Shown in pieces: positions 34,419 through 43,057 of a DNA stretch of 64,000 bases. Numbering within the stretch: the stretch's first letter is position 1; each line of letters begins with the position of its first letter. The notes beneath the pieces were generated by a model, which saw only the letters and a list, made by a program, of their open reading frames with translations, did not search any database and was not told the origin of the DNA. Source of the stretch: Candidatus Marinamargulisbacteria bacterium (GTDB lineage Bacteria > Margulisbacteria > Marinamargulisbacteria > UBA817); NCBI GenBank assembly GCA_023262965.1, contig JALQXX010000003.1, positions 23,306-87,305 on the forward strand, written 5' to 3'. A program made the position numbers and the translations under genes.

Positions 34419-36149
34419 ATGGCAGAAGATAATCCCATAGATACCGATTTCGATGACTTAAACCTGGATGATACCATAGCCGATGATCTCATGGACCCAA
34501 TCAATGGGCTGGATGATCTGGACCCTCAGGTAAATCCCTCCCCCAACCAACCCTCCCGCCTTCAACGCACCCTTACCGCCATTCGTACCAATCGACGCTA
34601 TCACGTGATGGCTATTATTCTGATCGGTGTTGCCGTTCTTGCATACGGCGCCTATGGCCTATTTAAAAAAACGCCACCCACACCCCCCACCACCAATCAA
34701 TCCGCTCCCCCAACCTTCGATAGCGCCGCTATTGTCAGTAAAAAAGAGCCCCAAAAGAAAAAACGAAAAATTAAATATGTTGACTTGTATCGGCAGCTCG
34801 AAAACCGTCAAATAAGCCCTATTTTGCGTGAATTAAGCTACAGAAATATCGCCTACAATATTGTTCAAAATGGAAAGCAATTCGACCTTCAAGTCGATGA
34901 AGATGACCTTGATGAAGCCAAACGAATGCTCGCTATTAAGGGCATGCCTTCCGGCACAACAAAAGGCTATGAAATTTTCGATGAAGCGTCTAACTTGGGT
35001 GTTACCGAATTCGATAAACGGATTCGTCTTATACGCGCCCTGTCCGGTGAAATGGAAAAATCCATTATGGAATTTGATGTGGTTGATTATGCCTATGTTG
35101 AAATCGTTATACCCGAAACCAAATTGTTCGCCGTCACTCAACCCCCGGTGACCGCTTCCATTCTTATTAAGCGCCGCAACGGGGCCGATATCAACGACGA
35201 AACCGTCTATGCCATTGTTCAGCTTGTGTCCAATTCGGTCGAAAACCTCCTTCCCGAAAATATTTCTGTTGTGGATACAGAAGGCCGCGTTCTCTCCATT
35301 GGGGTTCTCGATCGTATGCGCCAAAAACAACTCGCCAATGAAAAAAAAGGGCTCGTTACAACCAATACTGCTGGAAACGGACAAGTTATTATTCCCGCAA
35401 TTGAAGACGTTGTGGATTGGTTTCAATTGAAGTTTAATTATGAAACGGTTCTAGAAAAAAAAGCCATTAATCAATTGAATGGGGTATTGCCAGAGGGGTC
35501 CTATAAAGTAGCGGTTACGATTGATTTGAACGCTGTCTCACGTACCGGTGTTCCGGATATTAAAAAAATTGTTACCAGTGTTGTGGTTGATGAGCAATTC
35601 GATGATGTCGAATTGACAGACGCAATGGCGGAACAAATTACCGATGCGGTTGCGGGCGCCGTTGGCTTTGTTGCTGATCGCGACACCATCCATATTTCAA
35701 AAGCCGCTTTTTTGCAGAAACGCGTGGAGGAGTCCCCAACGGGCGTGGATGCCGTTACTCAAATTAATATTCCCCAATCACATTATAGCGATACAATCCA
35801 GCGACTATTGGAATTTTGGCCCATTTTTGCCATCGGTGCCGTTATAACAACCATGTTTATTATTGTCGGAAAAATACTAATGCAAATTGGCCGATATACC
35901 GCTCGAATGTATGCTCGTGTACGCGATAAATGGTCGAAGCCCCGCCTGACAAACGCTCCCAGTGAGGAAGGCGGGCCTGATGATGCGAATGCCACAGATG
36001 CTGGGTCAAATCGTGTGAGCGTGGATGTTATTAATGAATTAAAGGCGAAGGCCAATTTTTCACGCGTTATTCAGTTGAAGGCGATTGCCGCCCAAGAATT
36101 GGAGATATCGGTGAGTGCATTAAAAGAAATGGTGCGAAATAATGGATAA
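34419..36149 (+). CDS. fliF: Flagellar MS-ring protein FliF
   Basis: A 576-residue ring protein with an acidic N terminus, a first membrane helix (VMAIILIGVAVLAYGAYGLF), YscJ/FliF ring domains with KGYEIFDEASNLGVTEFDKR and VVIPETKLFAV-type IVIPETKLFAVTQPPVTASI, and a second helix near WPIFAIGAVITTMFIIVGKI. The C-terminal tail (ELEISVSALKEMVRNNG) should bind FliG. Base usage changes inside the gene near 35.4 kb, from C-rich to the G-rich style of the rest of the window. It overlaps the FliG-like gene by 8 nt. Confidence 0.93.
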   Translation: MAEDNPIDTDFDDLNLDDTIADDLMDPINGLDDLDPQVNPSPNQPSRLQRTLTAIRTNRRYHVMAIILIGVAVLAYGAYGLFKKTPPTPPTTNQSAPPTFDSAAIVSKKEPQKKKRKIKYVDLYRQLENRQISPILRELSYRNIAYNIVQNGKQFDLQVDEDDLDEAKRMLAIKGMPSGTTKGYEIFDEASNLGVTEFDKRIRLIRALSGEMEKSIMEFDVVDYAYVEIVIPETKLFAVTQPPVTASILIKRRNGADINDETVYAIVQLVSNSVENLLPENISVVDTEGRVLSIGVLDRMRQKQLANEKKGLVTTNTAGNGQVIIPAIEDVVDWFQLKFNYETVLEKKAINQLNGVLPEGSYKVAVTIDLNAVSRTGVPDIKKIVTSVVVDEQFDDVELTDAMAEQITDAVAGAVGFVADRDTIHISKAAFLQKRVEESPTGVDAVTQINIPQSHYSDTIQRLLEFWPIFAIGAVITTMFIIVGKILMQIGRYTARMYARVRDKWSKPRLTNAPSEEGGPDDANATDAGSNRVSVDVINELKAKANFSRVIQLKAIAAQELEISVSALKEMVRNNG

Positions 36150-36642
36150 TTTGATCCGAGCTAAAATTATTATTGAGCTGTTAGATGATCGAAAATATAC
36201 GGTTTTGTCATCGTTTACCGATGTTGAGTTGGAACAGTTAAATGCGATTGATGTAAGCCGTTTGGCCGATCTCTCATCGGTGGATATTGATGCGGTTGTG
36301 AATGATTTTTTGATGACGGTTAATACCAAGGTGAATCAAAAAAATGCAGAGAATGAGGCCATCACGCACGATACCGATTCGGTAGAGGAGGTGCCCGATA
36401 CATTATTTTCTGAACCAGATCCCGTTTTGGGTATTTCCCCCGAGGCTATCGAAGCACTCAGGAATCAACCCATTCAACTACTGGCCTGTGTGTTGCAGCA
36501 ATTGCCCAATGATAGGCGCCAGTATGTTGAGGCACAGTTGGGAGACGAAACCCATCGTGCTCTATCGACGGTGGATGTTGTTGAAACGCCGATGTCGTCA
36601 CGCGTTGCTCGTATTTTAATGGATCAATTGAACTTGGTATAA
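36142..36642 (+). CDS. fliG: Short FliG-like rotor protein lacking the torque domain
   Basis: A 166-residue protein immediately after fliF. Residues 1-60 (AKIIIELLDDRKYTVLSSFT, DVELEQLNAIDVSRLADLSS) fit the FliG N-terminal domain that binds FliF, and residues 105-160 (ALRNQPIQLLACVLQQLPND) fit the start of the middle domain, with QPIQ in the place of the EHPQ motif. Ordinary FliG has about 330 residues; the C-terminal domain that contacts MotA and generates torque is absent. No frameshifted remainder follows before the aminotransferase. Assignment rests on gene order and weak similarity. Confidence 0.65.
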   Translation: MDNLIRAKIIIELLDDRKYTVLSSFTDVELEQLNAIDVSRLADLSSVDIDAVVNDFLMTVNTKVNQKNAENEAITHDTDSVEEVPDTLFSEPDPVLGISPEAIEALRNQPIQLLACVLQQLPNDRRQYVEAQLGDETHRALSTVDVVETPMSSRVARILMDQLNLV

Positions 36643-36683
36643 CGGGCATGGTATAAAAAGAAGGGGTAAATAAGGAGAATAAT

Positions 36684-37805
36684 ATGGCAACTGAGCAAAA
36701 AAATAGTGTTCCATTATTGGATTTACAGGCACAATACGAGCCCATTAAAGATGTGGTATTGGCCGCAATAACCGATGTGTTTGAATCCAAACAATTTATT
36801 CAAGGACCAAAAGTTCTGGAGTTGGAACGTATGATGGTCGACTATTGTCAGGTGAATCATGCTATTGGCGTATCATCTGGAACGGATGCCCTAGTGTTGG
36901 CGTTGATGGGATTGGGTATCGGATCGGGGGATGAGGTTATTACAACCCCCTTTACGTTTTTTGCAACGGCCGGGGCTATTCATCGCGTGGGTGCAACACC
37001 TGTATTTGTGGATATTGATCCCAATACGTACATTATCGATGTCACCAAAATTGAAGATGCGATATCGCCACATACCAAAGCGATCATGCCCGTGCATTTA
37101 TTTGGTCAAATGGCCGATATGACCACCATTATGGCGATTGCTAAAGCGCATCAGCTATATGTTATTGAGGATGCCGCTCAGGCCATTGGTGCTACGCAAC
37201 ACTATGAGGGCGTCGCCCGTCCGGCAGGTAGTATAGGGGATGTTGGATGCTTTTCATTTTTTCCGAGTAAAAATTTGGGGTGTTGTGGAGACGGTGGTTT
37301 GGTAACGGCTCAGGATGCGGTATTAGCGGACAAAATACGATTGCTACGCACCCATGGGGCTCAGCAAAAATATTATCATGATTATGTTGGCGGGAATTTT
37401 CGATTGGATCCGATTCAAGCCGCTGTGTTAGCTGTTAAACTGCCGTATTTGAATGATCAACACGAAGGACGTCGTCGCAACGCTCAGGTGTATAACGCCC
37501 GCATTCAAACAGCTCAATGTCCCATAGAAAAACACGGGAATTATATGATCTATAATCAGTACACCATTCGAACCGATCGTCGGGATGACCTAATCGCTCA
37601 TTTAATCCAACGCGATATCGGTCACGCCATCTATTACCCACTATCCCTGCATTTGCAAAAATGCTTTGCCCATTTGGGGTATCAACCCGGTGATTTTCCG
37701 GAATCAGAACGGGCGTCCCACGCCGTATTGTCATTGCCCATTTACGCTGAATTAACCCCACATCAGCTGGATGCCGTTGTGGATGCGGTGAATAGCTTCG
37801 TGTAA
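36684..37805 (+). CDS. DegT/DnrJ/EryC1 sugar aminotransferase (WbpE/WecE-like)
   Basis: A 373-residue fold-type I PLP enzyme. It has PLLDLQAQYEPIKDVVLAAI, SSGTDALVLALMGLGIGSGD, DEVITTPFTFFATAGAI, VEDAAQAIGA-type VIEDAAQAIGATQHYEG, and the PLP lysine K196 in SFFPSKNLGCCGDGG. It transfers an amino group to a nucleotide-linked keto-sugar. The nearby WbpA-like dehydrogenase suggests a WbpE-like role in making a 3-amino uronic acid, but pseudaminic or other amino sugars are possible. AAGGAG lies 7 nt before the ATG. Confidence 0.92.
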   Translation: MATEQKNSVPLLDLQAQYEPIKDVVLAAITDVFESKQFIQGPKVLELERMMVDYCQVNHAIGVSSGTDALVLALMGLGIGSGDEVITTPFTFFATAGAIHRVGATPVFVDIDPNTYIIDVTKIEDAISPHTKAIMPVHLFGQMADMTTIMAIAKAHQLYVIEDAAQAIGATQHYEGVARPAGSIGDVGCFSFFPSKNLGCCGDGGLVTAQDAVLADKIRLLRTHGAQQKYYHDYVGGNFRLDPIQAAVLAVKLPYLNDQHEGRRRNAQVYNARIQTAQCPIEKHGNYMIYNQYTIRTDRRDDLIAHLIQRDIGHAIYYPLSLHLQKCFAHLGYQPGDFPESERASHAVLSLPIYAELTPHQLDAVVDAVNSFV

Positions 37806-37806
37806 C

Positions 37807-37863
37807 GTTAGCGCAACAGCCACGGCTAACGATACCGGATCGAGCGTTGTATGATCAACGCTC
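37807..37863. terminator. Paired hairpins between convergent genes
   Basis: CGTTAGC (37806-37812) pairs with GCTAACG (37825-37831), and GAGCGTTG (37842-37849) pairs with CAACGCTC (37856-37863). They lie between the converging aminotransferase and galE genes. Neither has a good T run, so they may be weak bidirectional terminators or mRNA 3' stem-loops. Confidence 0.4.
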
Positions 37864-37895
37864 CCATATCATACGGCTATTCCCCTTTGAGGGCG

Positions 37896-38879
37896 TTACA
37901 ATAACGACTTTTCAAATTCCACCGCCGATTGGATGATACGGGACAATCCATCATAGCGTGGCGTCCAGTTCAAGGTTGATCGAATGCGATCCGCATTCGC
38001 AATGAGCTGCGGGGGGTCCCCCGGACGACGGTCAGCAGCCGTTACGGGAAACGGCCCGTATAGGTCTTCGGCCGTTTTGATAACCTCGTTTACCGAAAAT
38101 CCGCGGGAATAGCCGCAGTTTAATGTCAGAGATTTTCCGCCCGATAATAGCCAATCCAATGCGCGAACATGGGCATCCGCCAAATCACAGACATGAATAT
38201 AATCGCGAATGCAGGTACCATCGGGTGTCGGGTAATCTGTCCCAAACACCGATAAGGAGGCACGTTTTTGGGTAATGACCTGGGCAATAATTTTGATTAA
38301 GTGGGTAGCATCGGGCATTCGCTGGCCCAGTTGTAACGATGGATGCGCCCCAGCGACGTTAAAATACCGTAACGCCACGTAACGAAGCGAGCTGGCCTCC
38401 GCGGTATCCGCCAACATCCGCTCGGTCATGGCCTTGGTGTGACCATACGGATTAATGGGGCATAGGGGCGCCGATTCGGCACATATGCCCTCCGGGGGAA
38501 TGCCATAAACGGCTGCGGTAGAAGAAAAAAGAAAATGCCCGATTCGGTTGTTTAGGCAAGCATCAATCACATTCAGGCTGTTCATGGTGTTGTTGTAATA
38601 ATACGTGATCGGATCACGAACGCTTTCGGGCACAACAATACTGCCGGCAATGTGCAAAACAGCATCGGGTTTAAAATCGTGAAAGCAGCGATTCAAGCGG
38701 TCCCGATCCGCCAAATCCAGCACCACACAATCGCCGTAATGAAGATTTTCACGAAATCCCGTGGATAAATTGTCCACAACCAACACGGAGGCCCCGGTGT
38801 CTTTTAATGCCATTACAATATGCGATCCAATATAACCAGCCCCACCCGTAATGAGTAATCGGTGCGTTTTTTGTATCAT
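37896..38879 (-). CDS. galE: UDP-glucose 4-epimerase
   Basis: A 327-residue short-chain dehydrogenase-type epimerase. NAD site GGAGYIGSHI at the N terminus, DNLSTGFRENL, the SSTAAVYG serine region, the catalytic YGHTK (Tyr and Lys) and LRYFNVAGAHP are all typical of GalE. It interconverts UDP-glucose and UDP-galactose, or their N-acetyl forms, for surface polysaccharides. A TATTAT (38889-38894) lies 9 nt before the ATG on the minus strand and may be its -10. Confidence 0.95.
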   Translation of the reverse strand: MIQKTHRLLITGGAGYIGSHIVMALKDTGASVLVVDNLSTGFRENLHYGDCVVLDLADRDRLNRCFHDFKPDAVLHIAGSIVVPESVRDPITYYYNNTMNSLNVIDACLNNRIGHFLFSSTAAVYGIPPEGICAESAPLCPINPYGHTKAMTERMLADTAEASSLRYVALRYFNVAGAHPSLQLGQRMPDATHLIKIIAQVITQKRASLSVFGTDYPTPDGTCIRDYIHVCDLADAHVRALDWLLSGGKSLTLNCGYSRGFSVNEVIKTAEDLYGPFPVTAADRRPGDPPQLIANADRIRSTLNWTPRYDGLSRIIQSAVEFEKSLL

Positions 38880-39021
38880 AGTGTATGTATAATACCAAAT
38901 GAGTCGGGTTTGTGTATTGTTAGGCCACTATAACTTTTGTAGAATGCCAACAATATGATGTATTGTATTGCAACACGGTACCCGCTTGCCAACGCTTGGT
39001 ACCATCAGACGGTATTCTCTC

Positions 39022-39624
39022 ATGTCGGATGACTGGTATGGTCGTGGGGGAAAGCGATTGATGGATACCATAGTAGCCATTATAGCGCTTGTTTTCCTAA
39101 GCCCCCTGATGGTGATTATTACGGTTGGCATCAAATGCACGTCGAAAGGGCCGATTTTTTACAAACAACAGCGAATCGGGCAAAAATCCACGCCTTTTAC
39201 GGTCTATAAATTTCGGTCCATGCGTGTCAACAATCCAGCCAAACATCCCGATGTTACTACAGTGAGTGACCCGCGTATTACGGCTTACGGTCGATTTATT
39301 CGACGTCATCAATTGGATAAATTGCCGCAGCTATGGAATGTGATTAAAGGGGACATGAGTCTTGTCGGTCCCAAACCTGAACTGGAAAAATACATTCAGC
39401 ACCACGAACGTTTGTACCGTTCCATTTTACAAGTACGGCCCGGAATGACCGATATGGCCGCCATTCTGTTTAAAAATGAATCCCGTATGTTGGCCACATA
39501 TCCGGATCCGGAATGGGCCTACACCACCGTCATGTTGCCCAAAAAAATAGCCCTATATAACGCTTATATAACCAACATTTCCTTTTTAAAGGATATGCAC
39601 ATTATTTTTAAGACTATAGTTTAA
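39022..39624 (+). CDS. Undecaprenyl-phosphate sugar phosphotransferase (bacterial sugar transferase family)
   Basis: A 200-residue monotopic membrane enzyme of the WcaJ/PglC/WbaP type. It has KRLMDTIVAIIALVFLSPLM (re-entrant helix), the PIFYKQQRIGQKSTPFTVYK box, FRSMR, and the LDKLPQLWNVIKGDMSLVGP signature, followed by KPELEKY. It moves a sugar-1-phosphate onto undecaprenyl phosphate to begin a repeat unit, an alternative entry to the WecA-like enzyme at 1.4 kb. The start at ATG 39022 is chosen over an upstream TTG at 38968; there is no clear ribosome site. Confidence 0.92.
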   Translation: MSDDWYGRGGKRLMDTIVAIIALVFLSPLMVIITVGIKCTSKGPIFYKQQRIGQKSTPFTVYKFRSMRVNNPAKHPDVTTVSDPRITAYGRFIRRHQLDKLPQLWNVIKGDMSLVGPKPELEKYIQHHERLYRSILQVRPGMTDMAAILFKNESRMLATYPDPEWAYTTVMLPKKIALYNAYITNISFLKDMHIIFKTIV

Positions 39625-40924
39625 AAATAGTGGGGGAGGATAGCCCCTTTGTAGCGTTTCGCGTGTCCACAATAATGGACGCGTTTTTGACAATCTCAGA
39701 AATACGATAGTAATGGTGATTGGTGACAATACACACCGCATCATAATTCGACCAAACAAGCGTATCCATGGGAATGGACTGGTAGGATGTATCCCATTCC
39801 AAACAGGGAATATAATCATCGTTATAAGCCAACAACGCACCCAAATTGGCCAGCTCAGTCATAATGTCGTGGGCCGGCGATTCACGACCGTCATTGATGT
39901 TTGGCTTGTAGGCTACCCCTAGTATCAAAATACGAGATCCATTCAGGGATTTCTTTACCGAATTTAATGCATGGGCAATGCGCTGCACTACATGATGGGG
40001 CATGCTGGTGTTGATTTGCTCGGCCAATCCAATAAAACGGGCGCTGTAATTTAAGGACTTCATTTTCCACGATAAGTAGCTGGGATCAACGGGAATGCAA
40101 TGCCCCCCCAGTCCCGGTCCGGGGTAAAATGGCATAAACCCAAAGGGCTTTGTAGTCGCTGCATCAATTACTTCCCAGATATCAATCCCAAGCTTGTGGG
40201 CCATTAGGGCCATTTCATTGGCCATAGCAATATTAATTGACCGAAACGTGTTCTCATACAATTTGGTGAGCTCTGCTGTGCGGGCAGACGATACCGGCAC
40301 GGTGGTATCAACCGCATGGTGGTAGGTATTGCAGGCCAATTCGGTGCAATGAGGGGTAATGCCACCCACAATTTTGGGGGTGTTTCGGATTGTGTACCGG
40401 GTGTTGCCCGGGTCCACGCGTTCGGGTGAAAAGGCTAAAAAAATGGTATTGCCAATCACAAATCCTTTTTTTTCAATAATGGGCTGGATGAGTTCATCGG
40501 TGGTGCCGGGATACGTTGTGCTTTCTAAAATAATCAACTGGCCGTTTCGCAAATGGTCCGCTAATCCGTTAATCGCGGATAGTATAAACCGCATATCCGG
40601 GTCTTTGGTTTTTTGAAGGGGGGTAGGCACACAGATACTGATAACGTCTACATTCGATAACGCAGCGACATCGGTGGTAACCTGAAAACGGGAGGTTGCC
40701 AAACAGGTTTGAATACGATCATTGGTAATATCGTGAATGTACGACACCCCCTTTGATAATGACGCAATTTTTGATTCCGACACATCCACGCCAATAACAG
40801 ACACCCCGCCCTCAACAAATTCACAGGCCAAAGGAAGGCCTACGTATCCCAAACCAACAATACCTACGGTAAAGTTATTGGATAAAATTTTTTGATTTAG
40901 GGTATTAAATAGGCTTGCGGTCAT
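39614..40924 (-). CDS. wbpA: UDP-N-acetyl-hexosamine 6-dehydrogenase (WbpA/WbpO/WecC-like)
   Basis: A 436-residue nucleotide-sugar dehydrogenase. NAD site GIVGLGYVGLPLACEF, the central LESTTYPGTTDELI and AFSPERVDPG, and the catalytic Cys in PGPGLGGHCIPVDPSYLSWK (the PGPG form is usual in WbpA) are clear. It oxidises C6 of UDP-GlcNAc or a related sugar to the uronic acid. With the DegT aminotransferase it suggests an O-antigen or capsule containing amino-uronic acids. It overlaps the converging sugar transferase by 11 nt. Confidence 0.93.
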   Translation of the reverse strand: MTASLFNTLNQKILSNNFTVGIVGLGYVGLPLACEFVEGGVSVIGVDVSESKIASLSKGVSYIHDITNDRIQTCLATSRFQVTTDVAALSNVDVISICVPTPLQKTKDPDMRFILSAINGLADHLRNGQLIILESTTYPGTTDELIQPIIEKKGFVIGNTIFLAFSPERVDPGNTRYTIRNTPKIVGGITPHCTELACNTYHHAVDTTVPVSSARTAELTKLYENTFRSINIAMANEMALMAHKLGIDIWEVIDAATTKPFGFMPFYPGPGLGGHCIPVDPSYLSWKMKSLNYSARFIGLAEQINTSMPHHVVQRIAHALNSVKKSLNGSRILILGVAYKPNINDGRESPAHDIMTELANLGALLAYNDDYIPCLEWDTSYQSIPMDTLVWSNYDAVCIVTNHHYYRISEIVKNASIIVDTRNATKGLSSPTIFKL

Positions 40925-40936
40925 GACTTGATCGTT

Positions 40937-40942
40937 ATTATA
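40937..40942 (-). promoter_or_regulatory. Perfect -10 box of wbpA
   Basis: TATAAT on the minus strand, 12 nt before the wbpA ATG. No convincing -35 box is visible at 17-18 nt. On the opposite strand TATACT (40987-40992) probably serves the divergent Nudix gene. Confidence 0.4.
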
Positions 40943-41004
40943 GGGGATGGCAGGTCATTTGAATATGACTTTTTTGGATTATTCGGTATACTGGAAGGGC
41001 TTGT

Positions 41005-41532
41005 ATGATTGAAAAAACACTATCATCACATGTTGTGTATCAAGGTCCGGTGTTTACCGTTCGGCAGGACGTGGTTGCGGGACGTAGTGGATCCGCTATT
41101 CGGGATATTGTTGTTCATGCGCCTGCGGTAACGGTCTTGCCCGTCGCCTCCCGAGACGCTATTTATATGATTCATCAATACCGAAAAGCTGTAGAATCGG
41201 TATTAATTGAGGCCCCAGCGGGGTGTATTGAACCGAATGAATCCCCCTTGGATGCGGCCCACCGGGAGCTGAAGGAAGAAACGGGCATTGTGGCCAAACA
41301 GATGATTCCTGTGGGGGAAATGTATATGGCTCCGGGATTTTGCAATGAGTACATGACCATTTTTTTGGCAATGGATTTGACCATGGGGGCCGCCGAGCAC
41401 GAGCCGGATGAATCCATGACCCTGCATCGGTATACCTGGGATGATCTTATGAATAAGGTGGCCGAGGGGCAGATTAAGGATGCCAAAACCATCCTGGCTC
41501 TGCAGTACCTACGACCGTATATAGGGGGATGA
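41005..41532 (+). CDS. Nudix hydrolase, ADP-ribose pyrophosphatase-like
   Basis: A 175-residue cytosolic Nudix enzyme. The Nudix box spans G73 to I95 with E79, R87, E88, E91, E92 and G94 in the expected spacing. Upstream LIEAPAGCIE and downstream YMAPGFCNEYMTIFLAMDL fit the ADP-sugar pyrophosphatase (NudF) branch, which hydrolyses ADP-ribose to AMP and ribose 5-phosphate. GGAAGGG (40993-40999) precedes the ATG. The gene overlaps the recombinase by 4 nt. ADP-ribose is also a product of TIR-type NAD cleavage, but no link is shown here. Confidence 0.9.
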   Translation: MIEKTLSSHVVYQGPVFTVRQDVVAGRSGSAIRDIVVHAPAVTVLPVASRDAIYMIHQYRKAVESVLIEAPAGCIEPNESPLDAAHRELKEETGIVAKQMIPVGEMYMAPGFCNEYMTIFLAMDLTMGAAEHEPDESMTLHRYTWDDLMNKVAEGQIKDAKTILALQYLRPYIGG

Positions 41533-42368
41533 CCTTTCGCAGGTTTTTGACGTCGTCTTGCCATTTGGCGCGATTAACGGTGGACGCGTATTGCAGTGAT
41601 ATTCGGCATTTTCAAACCGTTGTCGGGCATACCAACCTACCGACTCGGGATGCGATTATTCACTTTATGACCACGTTGCATCATAACGGTTTTACAACCG
41701 CATCGACGCGACGCAAATTATCGGCAGTCAAATTGTACTGCCACTATCGTGCCACCCAGTCCCAGCAACCCATGCCGGAATGGGACCGATTGTTCACCCC
41801 AAGACGCGCGTTACAGTTGCCGCGGTTAATGACCACAGATGCCTTGCAAAATGCATTGGACTATACCTTTCCAAATCACCCCAAAGCCGCCCGAAATCGA
41901 TTGATTGTTGGGCTGTTATTCTATGCGGGATGCCGGGTATCTGAGGTGGTGCATTTGCGCGTCCAACAAGGATCGGATGATTATGTGACAATTGATGGTA
42001 AGGGGCAGCGGCAACGCATGGTACCCCTTGCGGCGCCGTTGCAGCAGCGTTTTAGGGATTACGAGGCTAGCAGAACCCGTGGTACCAGCCCATGGATGTT
42101 TCCGTCCGGGTCCGGGGCTCGCCCCATATCGCGTCAAACGGTCACGCATATGATTCAGCATCTGACCAAAGCATGTGGGATTCAGGAACGCATCACACCG
42201 CACATGTTCCGGCATATGTTTGCCACCAATTTGATGGAAAAAGGGTTGGATATACGGGATATTCAATGGCTTTTGGGCCATGCATCGATTCAAACGACAC
42301 AAATGTACACCCATTTGGACACACGGGCATTAAAACGTACCTTTAATCGGTATCATCCGCTATCATAA
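41529..42368 (+). CDS. xer: Tyrosine recombinase, XerC/XerD-like
   Basis: A 279-residue site-specific recombinase. The N-terminal SAM-like core-binding domain is followed by the catalytic domain with R136 (AGCRVSEVVHL), a Lys in DGKGQRQRM, H225 and R228 (PHMFRHMFATNL), H251 (LLGHASIQTTQMY) and nucleophile Y260. The length and HMFRHMFAT/LGHASIQTTQ.Y pattern match chromosomal Xer proteins that resolve dimers at dif rather than phage integrases. No dif-like site, att repeat or mobile cargo was seen near it. Confidence 0.93.
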   Translation: MTFRRFLTSSCHLARLTVDAYCSDIRHFQTVVGHTNLPTRDAIIHFMTTLHHNGFTTASTRRKLSAVKLYCHYRATQSQQPMPEWDRLFTPRRALQLPRLMTTDALQNALDYTFPNHPKAARNRLIVGLLFYAGCRVSEVVHLRVQQGSDDYVTIDGKGQRQRMVPLAAPLQQRFRDYEASRTRGTSPWMFPSGSGARPISRQTVTHMIQHLTKACGIQERITPHMFRHMFATNLMEKGLDIRDIQWLLGHASIQTTQMYTHLDTRALKRTFNRYHPLS

Positions 42369-42373
42369 TAGGT

Positions 42374-43057
42374 ATGACATGGCAGCAACAATGGCGGAAC
42401 TATACATGGGTACAATGGGGTATTGTTGGGGTTTTGGTGTATTTTTTTGGTGTGATGGCTCCCCAATTAACGGGGCAGTTGGTGATTTTAATCGGGTCGG
42501 TGGTGATTCATGAGATGGCACATGGGTACATGGCGACTTGGTGTGGGGACCCAACACCGGGGCAGTATGGGCGACTGACCCCAAACCCCATTGCGCATAT
42601 GGATCTTTTGGGCAGTGTACTGTTGCCAGTGATTCTCACCATGAGTGGCAGTCCATTTTTATTTGGCTGGGCAAAACCGGTTCCCGTGGCCTACCATCGC
42701 TTACAGGATCCCCCTAATGATGCGGTGAAAGTGGCGTTGGCGGGCCCATTATCCAACCTAATGATTGCCGGGCTATTGAGTGGGCTGGGGCGCTACGGTT
42801 TGTGGGATACGATGCTGGGGCCATGGCTTCAATATGGCATTATCATCAACACAATACTCGCCGTATTCAACATGATTCCCATACCCCCGATGGACGGATC
42901 CCGCGTGTTGTATCGGGTATTGCCGGCCGAAGGGCGTCGGATGATGGATGCGATTGAGCCGTATGGCATGTGGATTATTGTGGGCATTGCCATTCTGAAC
43001 GGGTTTGATCCCATTTTACGCTATATTGGGCGCCCGATTATTCGGTTTTTTTTATGA
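42374..43057 (+). CDS. Site-2 protease family (M50) membrane metalloprotease
   Basis: A 227-residue membrane protease with the zinc motif H46-E-M-A-H50 within IGSVVIHEMAHGYMATWCGD, and the third ligand in NMIPIPPMDGSRVLYRVLP. It belongs to the compact, rhomboid-neighbour type M50 group (no PDZ or CBS domain), whose substrates are usually unknown. It has about five or six helices. It lies 5 nt after the recombinase stop and overlaps the next gene by 4 nt. Confidence 0.9.
   Translation: MTWQQQWRNYTWVQWGIVGVLVYFFGVMAPQLTGQLVILIGSVVIHEMAHGYMATWCGDPTPGQYGRLTPNPIAHMDLLGSVLLPVILTMSGSPFLFGWAKPVPVAYHRLQDPPNDAVKVALAGPLSNLMIAGLLSGLGRYGLWDTMLGPWLQYGIIINTILAVFNMIPIPPMDGSRVLYRVLPAEGRRMMDAIEPYGMWIIVGIAILNGFDPILRYIGRPIIRFFL

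Noticed and set aside
36684-37805. Aminotransferase as a flagellar glycosylation gene belonging to the flagellar cluster
   Set aside because: It has its own ribosome site and lies with galE, a sugar transferase and a WbpA-like gene; no pseudaminic acid synthase or flagellin is present, so a polysaccharide role fits better.
41529-42368. Phage or island integrase
   Set aside because: Motifs and length match chromosomal Xer; there is no att repeat, tRNA target or phage gene beside it, and it overlaps the housekeeping Nudix gene.
42541-42600. Frameshift or truncation in the M50 protease
   Set aside because: HEMAH and the downstream NMIPIPPMDG are in one intact frame of normal length for the compact subgroup.
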